Part shown: piece after piece, positions 1 through 5,741 of the stretch
How the letters are laid out: the number at the start of each line of letters is the position of its first letter
How positions within the stretch are numbered: position 1 is the stretch's first letter
NCBI GenBank assembly: GCA_014382465.1
Contig: JACNJP010000485.1
Location: forward strand, 1 to 5,741
Origin: Planctomycetota bacterium
GTDB taxonomy: Bacteria > Planctomycetota > UBA1135
Length of the DNA: 5,741 nucleotides
Reading direction: 5' to 3'
Notes under the pieces: model-generated
Database searches by the model: none
What the model was told of the DNA's origin: nothing
The model's input: only the letters and a program-made list of their open reading frames with translations
Program-made: the position numbers and the translations under genes

Positions 1-1058
<1,058 letters not shown>

Positions 1059-1062
<4 letters not shown>

Positions 1063-1559
1063 TCCTCTGCGTTCTCTGCCCGCGCTTCCAGACGGACGCC
1101 AACTTCTATTACGACACTTTCGGCTATGGAATCGAGGATTTCGAGCATCGCCCGGCGGGCGTCCTCCCCGGCGGAGGGCAGGAATTCCAGGTTACGGCGG
1201 ATCCTGCCCTCCGCCAGGGCGGCGCCGGCGCGGTCCTCCAGGCTCCAGACCACCTCGATCTGGGAGCTCCCGAGCAGGGCCTCGCCGATTTCCCCGCGCA
1301 CCAGCGCGCCGCGCTGCGGGTCCTCGAGGGCGGTCCGGAGGACCAGGTCCGGAGGCTGGGCGTCGAGGCGCAGCTCGAGCAGCTGCTCCAGGCCGCCCCT
1401 CAGGGCGGTGGTCAGGTCCGCCTCCAGGCCGCGCCAGCGGCTGCTGTTGGCGGCGGTGGGCACGGCGATCGCCCGGCCGCCGCCGGCTGCCGGGTCGAGG
1501 ACGCGGTAGCCGCAGCCGGCCAGGGCCAGCGCCGCCAGGGCGATGGCCGCCGACCTCAT
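1059..1559 (-). CDS. lptE: LptE-like LPS-assembly lipoprotein
   Basis: The 166-residue protein begins with a short signal peptide (hydrophobic 4-14) and a clean lipobox L-A-G-C with the lipidated cysteine at residue 16. The mature start, CGYRV, is typical of LptE/RlpB lipoproteins, which plug the LptD barrel and help deliver lipopolysaccharide to the outer membrane. The family pattern continues with a beta strand (AIAVPTAANSS, 30-40) followed by a helix (LEADLTTALRGGLEQ), then further strands and a C-terminal helix ending in a Glu-rich tail. Length fits the family (about 160-200). Gly at +2 rather than Asp is compatible with outer-membrane sorting under the E. coli rule. It overlaps both neighbours by 4 bases and lies between bamD-like and ftsH genes, supporting an envelope role. 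A GAGGG stretch lies roughly 10 bases before the ATG. LptE sequences diverge strongly, so the assignment rests on the lipobox plus GYR, length and fold pattern. No lptD is visible nearby. Confidence 0.72.
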
Positions 1560-2470
1560 CCGGCGCTGCCCTCGCCGGCCGGCCGCTTCAGCGGCGGGTC
1601 CTCCGGCAGCGCCGCCAGCCGGGCCTCGGCCTCGGCGGAGATCTGCGCGATGGAGCTGAGGCGGGCCTTGCGGTAGTGGTAGCGGGCGCCGCGCACGTTG
1701 CCGATGGTCTCGTAGTAGTCGCCGAGGTTCAGCTCGCGCTCGTCCTTGAGATGGTCGAGGTGGCTGAGGGCGGCCTGGGCCTCGGGCCGGTAGAGGCCGG
1801 ACGGGTGGTTCTCAAGGTAATAGCGCAGCTGGGCGGCGGAGTGCTTGATCAGCCGCTCGTCCACCCACGGGCCGTCGATCTGCAGGTAGCCGCAGATGCC
1901 GAGCCGGAAGTTGGCGAGGTCGGTGTAGATCGAGCCGGGCTGGCCCTCCAGCAGCAGCCGGTAGTCCAGCGCCGCCTCGCCGTACTCCTTCTCGTCGAAG
2001 GAGTAGTTGGCGGTCGTCACCAGAGCCTTGGCGGCGTAGGGCCCGCGCGGCGCCCAGGCGGCCAGGTTGTGCAGGGTGACGATGCCGCGGCTGCGGTCGG
2101 TGAAGATGCCGAAGGCCTTGCGCTTGCCCTCCAGCAGCTCGAGCCCCATCTCGTAGAGGCGGGCCTCGACCCGCTCGGACTCGCGGGCCACGCCGGCGAA
2201 CAGCAGGTACTCCTCGTAGTGGTGGATCGAGCGGTCCCAGTCCTCGCGCTGGTAGGCGATGTCGCCCGCGAGCAGGCTGTACTCGCCCTGGGAGGCGCGG
2301 TCGAAGTACTTGCGCTCCAGGTCGTCGAGGGCGCTGTAGGCGGCCCCGTAGTCGCCCTGGGCGGCCAGGGTCCTGGCCTCTTCCAGGTCGGCGGAGGAGT
2401 AGGGCTCAGCCGGCGCGCTGCTGCAGGCGGCGGCCAAGAGGAGGAGGAGCGGGAGGGCGGGTCGGATCAC
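1556..2470 (-). CDS. bamD: BamD-like TPR lipoprotein (outer-membrane protein assembly)
   Basis: This 304-residue protein has a hydrophobic signal (residues 5-15) ending in LAAAC, giving a probable lipidated Cys16 followed by SSAP. The mature part is all helical with TPR-like repeats: A-x-G-D-Y-x-x-A (37-44), a second around 65-90 (LAGDIAYQREDWDRSIHHYEEYL), a third around 146-175 with YGEAALDYRLLL, and a C-terminal pair containing LGDYYETIGNVRGARYHYRKA (249-269). The last motif closely matches the end of BamD/YfiO proteins. BamD is the essential lipoprotein partner of BamA in inserting beta-barrel proteins into the outer membrane. Its length exceeds E. coli BamD (about 245) because of a looser middle and a Pro-rich tail. 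The GTG start at 2468-2470 lies in a GTGA overlap with recO and directly precedes the signal peptide; no Shine-Dalgarno is seen, so coupling to recO translation is likely. A different TPR lipoprotein of the envelope is the main alternative. Confidence 0.75.
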   Translation of the reverse strand: MIRPALPLLLLLAAACSSAPAEPYSSADLEEARTLAAQGDYGAAYSALDDLERKYFDRASQGEYSLLAGDIAYQREDWDRSIHHYEEYLLFAGVARESERVEARLYEMGLELLEGKRKAFGIFTDRSRGIVTLHNLAAWAPRGPYAAKALVTTANYSFDEKEYGEAALDYRLLLEGQPGSIYTDLANFRLGICGYLQIDGPWVDERLIKHSAAQLRYYLENHPSGLYRPEAQAALSHLDHLKDERELNLGDYYETIGNVRGARYHYRKARLSSIAQISAEAEARLAALPEDPPLKRPAGEGSAG

Positions 2471-3228
2471 CGGTTCGGGGTCGGGTGACGCCGGCGCCGC
2501 AGGAAGTCCCAGGCGCGCGGCGGTCTCTCCAAGTGGTAGTGGAGGAAATCGCCAAGGATTGTAAGGCAGGCCTCCCGATCCACCGAATCGGCGGCCTCGG
2601 CGGCGCCCGGGAGCCCGGCGCGGACCGATCGCAGCAGCTCGACCTGGGCCGGGGAGATCCGCCGGGAGGTCTGCTCGGGGCGCGCGGCGCCGGAAGGCAT
2701 CAGGCCCCCGTCCGCCGCGGAGAACCAGCGGGAGGAGCCGTCGCCGGCCCCGGCGCCGCCGGCCGGGTCTGCAAGGACCGGTCCGAGGCCCAGCAGGTCG
2801 AGGCCGCCGAGCACGCTGCGGAGCAGCTGGGCGCCGACCTCGGCGCCTCCGGCGAGCTCGTGCAGGGCCTGCAGCAGGTAGTGGAAGGCGGCGGCCGCCT
2901 CCGGGCCGGGCGGGGCGGCGAGCTCGGCCAGCTCGGCGGCCAGGGCGGCGGCGGCCAGCCGGTCCGGTTCGGCCGAGAGGCCGGTCAACCGGTCGAGCAG
3001 GCGGGCGCGGTAGAGGTTCTTGAGCTCGGCCTCCTCCGGGCCGCCGAACTCGAGCTCGACCAGGGCCCAGGTGTCGAGGACGCCCATCCAGCCGCTGGTT
3101 GGCTTGTAGGCCCCTTTGGCGAGCAGGGCCACGACCCCGTGGCCGGGCGTCAGCACCCGCAGCGCCAGCGAGGACTCCGAGAAGGGCCAGCGGCGGAGCA
3201 CGATGGCCGGCGAGGTCTCGCCCTTCAC
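2467..3228 (-). CDS. recO: DNA repair protein RecO
   Basis: RecO works with RecR (and RecF) to displace SSB, load RecA onto single-stranded DNA and anneal strands in recombinational repair. The 253 residues show the RecO N-terminal OB-fold (about 5-80): SPAIVLRRWPFSESSLALRV, then a Gly-rich turn (TPGHGVVALLAKGA) and the strand VELEF. A helical C-terminal domain follows (about 85-250), with LLRSVLGGLDLLGLGPVL and WFSAADGGLM at the usual places. Many RecO proteins carry four zinc-binding cysteines in that C-terminal stretch; here they are replaced (PVLADPAGGAG and GGLMPSGAAR), and Cys221 is the only cysteine in the protein. E. coli RecO also lacks the zinc site, so loss of function is not implied. 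Length is typical. The GTG start is in a GTGA overlap with the upstream CBS-protein gene; a weak GAG lies about 9 bases upstream. The C-terminus ends in a basic cluster, RRRRH (244-248). Confidence 0.88.
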   Translation of the reverse strand: MKGETSPAIVLRRWPFSESSLALRVLTPGHGVVALLAKGAYKPTSGWMGVLDTWALVELEFGGPEEAELKNLYRARLLDRLTGLSAEPDRLAAAALAAELAELAAPPGPEAAAAFHYLLQALHELAGGAEVGAQLLRSVLGGLDLLGLGPVLADPAGGAGAGDGSSRWFSAADGGLMPSGAARPEQTSRRISPAQVELLRSVRAGLPGAAEAADSVDREACLTILGDFLHYHLERPPRAWDFLRRRRHPTPNR

Positions 3229-4568
3229 GCCACGTCGCTCTCGGCCTGGGGGCCGGAGCGCGAGACGCGCACCCGCTGGATGCGCCGGTCGTCGGCCTCG
3301 ACGACCTCCAGCACCACCCCGTCGACCTGGATCCGCTCGCCGCCGGAGGGGATGTGGCCGAAGCGGTCGAAGAGCAGCCCGGCGAGGGTGTCGTAGTCCT
3401 TGTCCTCGGGCAGGCGGGCGCCGAAGACCTCGTTGAGCTCGGCGACGCTGTAGCGGCCGTCGACCTCGATCTCGTCCTCGGAGACCCGGTGGAAGTGGAG
3501 CGCCTCGTCCTCGGGGTCGTGCTCGTCCTCGATCTCGCCGACGATCTCCTCGAGCAGGTCCTCCACCGTGACGACGCCGGCGGTGCCGCCGTACTCGTCG
3601 ACCACGACCGCCAGGTGGACCCGCCGGCGGCGCATCTCCTCGAGCAGGGCCGGCACCCTCATGGTCTCGGGAACGAAGTAGGGCCGGCGCATGTGCTCGC
3701 TCACCGGCGAGCCGGCGGTGTCGGCGGCGACCGCGATCAGGTGCAGCGCGTCCTTGACGTAGAACACCCCGACGACGTGGTCGAGGTCCTCCTCGTAGAC
3801 CAGGATCCTCGAGTGACCGTCCTCGTGGGACCGCTGGAGGGCCGCCGGGAGGGGAGTGTCGGCCGGCACCGCGGTCAGGTCGGTGCGTGGCGTCATGACC
3901 TCGGCGGCGTCGATCTCGGGCAGGTCGATGACCCGCGAGATCATGCGCCGCTCGGTCTCGTCGAGCTCCGCCTGGCGCTCCTGCTCCTGGGCGACCTCGA
4001 TCAGGTTGGCGGCCAGGGATTCGGTCCTGCTGCCGCCGGGGTCGGCGCCCACGGCCCGCAGGCCGGCGTCGATCACCGCCGTGAGCGGGCGCAGCGGCAG
4101 GCTCAGCAGCCGCACCAGAGGCATGGCGGCGAGCAGCGGCCGGACGAAGCGGCCGCGCACGGCGAAGGCGGGCAGGCCTTCGAGCAGCAGGCCGGCGAAG
4201 ATCATGGCGCCGACGAAGAGCGGCCAGCGGCCGGCCGGGACGAGCAGCTCGGACTGGCGCAGGATCAGGGCGGCGGCGGCGACGACGCAGGCCAAGCGGA
4301 GGACGCCGGCGCTGGCGGTCAGATGGTGGCCGCGCTGCTCCAGCTCCAGCCGCAGGTGCCGCCGGCGGTCGTCGGAGAGGCTCTCGACCAGGGCGCCGCG
4401 CAGCGGCGAGGCCAGCACCGCCCGCAGGCCGCCGAAGATCGCTCCGGCCAGGATCAGCAGGCCCGGAACCAGCAGGCTGTCCCCCGACCAGTCGGCGGCG
4501 GCTGAGCTTGGGTCCACCAGCGCTGGGAGCGCCGAGGCGAGGAGGGATTCAGGCGGTGGCTGGTGCAA
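3225..4568 (-). CDS. CNNM/HlyC-CorC family membrane protein with CBS pair
   Basis: The architecture is that of the CNNM/CorC family, proposed magnesium or cobalt transport or efflux proteins of the inner membrane. A hydrophobic DUF21-type region (about 31-170) has membrane segments near 31-50, 87-104 and 114-135. The linker ELDETERRMISRVIDL (201-216) leads into CBS domain 1 (about 220-280, beginning EVMTPRTDL), then CBS domain 2 (about 287-345) with VVVDEYGGTAGVVTVEDLLE and the acidic stretch EIVGEIEDEHD. A CorC_HlyC C-terminal domain (about 355-435) has DKDYDTLAGLL and a closing VRV strand. CBS domains in this family bind adenine nucleotides. The soluble half is textbook, but the DUF21 half lacks several usual polar signature residues, while Glu130 and Pro133 remain. 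An in-frame TGA at 4605-4607 precedes the TTG at 4566-4568, with no ATG between; GTG at 4515-4517 is an alternative start, also before the first membrane segment. Neither has a clear Shine-Dalgarno. It is the first gene of the operon. Confidence 0.9.
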   Translation of the reverse strand: MHQPPPESLLASALPALVDPSSAAADWSGDSLLVPGLLILAGAIFGGLRAVLASPLRGALVESLSDDRRRHLRLELEQRGHHLTASAGVLRLACVVAAAALILRQSELLVPAGRWPLFVGAMIFAGLLLEGLPAFAVRGRFVRPLLAAMPLVRLLSLPLRPLTAVIDAGLRAVGADPGGSRTESLAANLIEVAQEQERQAELDETERRMISRVIDLPEIDAAEVMTPRTDLTAVPADTPLPAALQRSHEDGHSRILVYEEDLDHVVGVFYVKDALHLIAVAADTAGSPVSEHMRRPYFVPETMRVPALLEEMRRRRVHLAVVVDEYGGTAGVVTVEDLLEEIVGEIEDEHDPEDEALHFHRVSEDEIEVDGRYSVAELNEVFGARLPEDKDYDTLAGLLFDRFGHIPSGGERIQVDGVVLEVVEADDRRIQRVRVSRSGPQAESDVA

Positions 4569-4603
4569 GGCCGATCGGTGGGCAGTGTGATGCCCGGGAG
4601 ACG

Positions 4604-4609
4604 ATCATA
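4604..4609 (-). promoter_or_regulatory. Possible -10 box for the minus-strand operon
   Basis: Read on the minus strand these bases are TATGAT, five of six matches to the sigma-70 consensus and conspicuous in GC-rich DNA. It would put the transcription start near 4597, about 29 bases before the TTG start of the CNNM/CorC gene. No good -35 hexamer lies at 16-18 bases (GAAGTG occupies the site); a TTGGCG is present but 23 bases away. The box is supported only by its position and resemblance. Confidence 0.35.
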
Positions 4610-4667
4610 CCCGCGGTGGGTTACGGCACTTCCGCCAACCTCGGCGCCTGGCTTCGCCGGTCCCGGT

Positions 4668-4680
4668 GGAGGGGATAGGA
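4668..4680 (+). promoter_or_regulatory. Purine-rich ribosome binding region of hutI
   Basis: GGAGGGG (4668-4674) followed by AGGA (4677-4680) precedes the GTG at 4689. AGGA lies 8 bases from the start, a normal Shine-Dalgarno spacing. This is the clearest ribosome binding site in the window and supports GTG 4689 as the hutI start. TAGGAT (4676-4681) overlaps it and also resembles a -10 box, but a start from there would give an almost leaderless message, so I favour the ribosome-binding reading. Confidence 0.6.
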
Positions 4681-4688
4681 TCCGAGCC

Positions 4689-5741
4689 GTGGAGCGCACC
4701 GATTGCGACTTGTTGGTCCACGGCGCCGCGGCGGTCCTGACCCTCGATCCGGGGAGCCCCCGCGCGCCGCGGGCGGCGGAACTCAGCGATCTGCCGGTCT
4801 ACGAACAGGGAGCGGTGGCGGTCCTGGACGGGCGGATCGCCGCGGTGGGCCCGGAGGCCGAGCTGCGGCGGGACTGGCGGCCTCGGCGCAGCCTGGACGC
4901 GGCCGGGGGGCTGGTGGTCCCGGCCTTCGTCGACGGCCACACCCACCCGGCCTTCGCAGCCGGCCGGGCCGAGGAATTCGACTGGCGGACCGAAGGGATT
5001 TCCTACGTCGAGATCGCCCAGCGCGGCGGCGGCATCCTCTCGAGCGTCCGCGCGGTGCGCGAGGCCAGCGAGGAACAGCTCACCGCCTGCGTCGCGGCCC
5101 ATTTCCGGCGCATGCTGCGGCATGGGACGGCCTCCTGCGAGGCCAAATCGGGCTACGGGCTGAGCACCGAGGAGGAGCTGAAGTCGCTGCGGGCGATCCG
5201 GGCGGCTGGGGAGGCCACTGGGATGACCGTGTTCCCGACCTTCCTCGGGGCCCACATGGTGCCGGAGGAGCACCGCGGCGACCCGGACCGCTACCTCGAC
5301 GTCCTGTGCCAGGAGTCCCTGCCAGCCGTCCAGGAGGCCGGCCTGGCTCGGGCGGCGGATGTCTATATCGAAGGGCACGCCTTCGATCTGACGCGTTCAC
5401 GCAGATATTTGGAGCGTGCAAAGGAACTCGGTTTTGCTTTGCGGGTCCACGCCGACCAATTCGAAGCCCTCGGCGGGGTGGCCCTCGCGGTGGAGCTGGG
5501 TGCCGAGTGCGTCGACCACCTGGAGGTCCTGAACGACGCCGGGCTCGAGGCCCTGGCGATGAGCGGCGACACCTTCGCCGGGCTGCTGCCGGTCGTGCCC
5601 CACTTCCTGCGGCAGAAGGAGGACGCTCCGGCCCGGCGGCTGATCCAGGCCGGGCCGCCGGTCTTCGCCGCCACCGACTTCCACCCGGGCACCAGCTACA
5701 CCGCCAGCCTGCCCGAGGCGGCCCACTTCGCCCGGACCCGC
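4689..5741 (+). CDS. hutI: Imidazolonepropionase HutI, 3' end cut by window edge
   Basis: HutI hydrolyses 4-imidazolone-5-propanoate to N-formimidoyl-L-glutamate, the third step of cytoplasmic histidine degradation. It belongs to the metal-dependent amidohydrolase superfamily. The 351 visible residues show the N-terminal composite domain (GAVAVLDGRIAAVGPEAELR, 41-60) and the entry to the barrel VVPAFVDGHTHPAFAAGR, with metal ligands His84 and His86 and substrate-contacting Arg93. Next come GISYVEIAQRGGGILSSV (103-120), SGYGLSTEEELK (154-165), TFLGAHMVP with His189 (184-192), VHADQF with ligand His254, VDHLE with His277, and ATDFHPGT with the metal Asp330. His332 replaces the usual Asn in the last motif. 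The family is about 400-420 residues, so some 50-70 C-terminal residues lie beyond 5741. GTG is chosen from its Shine-Dalgarno and the family's usual N-terminus. No other hut gene or regulator is visible. Codons at about 5391-5444 are less GC-rich than the rest. Confidence 0.95.
   Translation, partial: MERTDCDLLVHGAAAVLTLDPGSPRAPRAAELSDLPVYEQGAVAVLDGRIAAVGPEAELRRDWRPRRSLDAAGGLVVPAFVDGHTHPAFAAGRAEEFDWRTEGISYVEIAQRGGGILSSVRAVREASEEQLTACVAAHFRRMLRHGTASCEAKSGYGLSTEEELKSLRAIRAAGEATGMTVFPTFLGAHMVPEEHRGDPDRYLDVLCQESLPAVQEAGLARAADVYIEGHAFDLTRSRRYLERAKELGFALRVHADQFEALGGVALAVELGAECVDHLEVLNDAGLEALAMSGDTFAGLLPVVPHFLRQKEDAPARRLIQAGPPVFAATDFHPGTSYTASLPEAAHFARTR

Larger units (their letters stand above)
4569..4688. 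promoter_or_regulatory. Divergent intergenic region between CNNM/CorC gene and hutI
   Basis: This 120-base stretch separates two divergently transcribed genes and must carry the control signals for both if the inferred starts are right. It is slightly less GC-rich than the genes. It contains the short palindromes CCGATCGG (4571-4578), CCCGGG (4593-4598) and CCGCGG (4611-4616), but no long operator-like dyad. I see no clear HutC- or other repressor-type inverted repeat. Short GC-only palindromes are expected by chance at this base composition. Confidence 0.6.

Noticed and set aside
2467..3228. recO as a pseudogene because of its missing zinc cysteines
   Set aside because: The frame is intact and of normal length, both domains are recognisable, and functional RecO proteins without zinc are known (E. 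coli).
2485..3396. Plus-strand open frame opposite recO
   Set aside because: It is Gly/Gln/Ala-rich and spans the end of one real gene and the start of another on the opposite strand, typical of a compositional shadow.
3099..4505. Long plus-strand open frame (about 468 codons) opposite the CNNM/CorC gene
   Set aside because: The minus strand encodes a clear CBS-domain protein; the antisense product is a Gly/Asp/Val/Gln-rich mirror of those codons with no recognisable fold.
4609..4621. Small inverted repeat ACCC-5-GGGT near the operon promoter as an operator or terminator
   Set aside because: The arms are only four bases, do not extend, and such matches are expected by chance in GC-rich DNA; no T-run follows.
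4676..4681. TAGGAT as a -10 box giving a leaderless hutI message, with TTCGCC 17 bases upstream
   Set aside because: The match is weak and the same bases form a well-spaced Shine-Dalgarno, which would be pointless in a leaderless message.
4605..5378. Minus-strand open frame (about 257 codons) overlapping hutI
   Set aside because: The plus strand carries unmistakable HutI metal-binding motifs across the same bases; the minus product has shadow-type composition.

Overview
This is a GC-rich window (roughly 70% G+C by eye) from a diderm (Gram-negative-type) bacterium. The evidence is two lipoproteins of outer-membrane assembly, one LptE-like and one BamD-like, each with a signal peptide and lipobox. 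Third positions of codons are almost always G or C. The phylum cannot be fixed from the sequence. An FtsH with a long periplasmic region and degenerate RecO and DUF21 signatures suggest a lineage away from the well-studied Proteobacteria; Planctomycetota or a similar group is only a guess.

Layout: positions 1-4568 hold five minus-strand genes, in transcription order a CNNM/HlyC-CorC family membrane protein with CBS pair, recO, a BamD-like TPR lipoprotein, an LptE-like lipoprotein, and ftsH (cut by the window's left edge). Every one of the four junctions is a 4-base stop/start overlap (GTGA, GTGA, ATGA, ATGA), so this looks like one tightly coupled transcription and translation unit. A 120-base divergent intergenic region (4569-4688) separates it from a plus-strand hutI (imidazolonepropionase, histidine degradation), cut by the right edge.

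How the genes may work together: the last three operon genes all serve the cell envelope. BamD acts in beta-barrel insertion, LptE in LPS export, and FtsH in inner-membrane protein quality control, which in E. coli also includes control of LPS synthesis. The CNNM/CorC-like protein is an inner-membrane protein; RecO is a DNA-repair protein with no obvious envelope role. hutI is metabolically unrelated and divergently transcribed.

I found no CRISPR array, mobile element, tRNA, rRNA, prophage or toxin-antitoxin module. The window is mostly recognisable chromosomal housekeeping DNA. The points worth checking are the coupled envelope operon, a Pro-to-Gln change in the FtsH Walker A loop, the enlarged FtsH periplasmic domain, a DUF21 domain that has lost its usual polar signature, loss of the RecO zinc cysteines, and small patches of atypical codon use.
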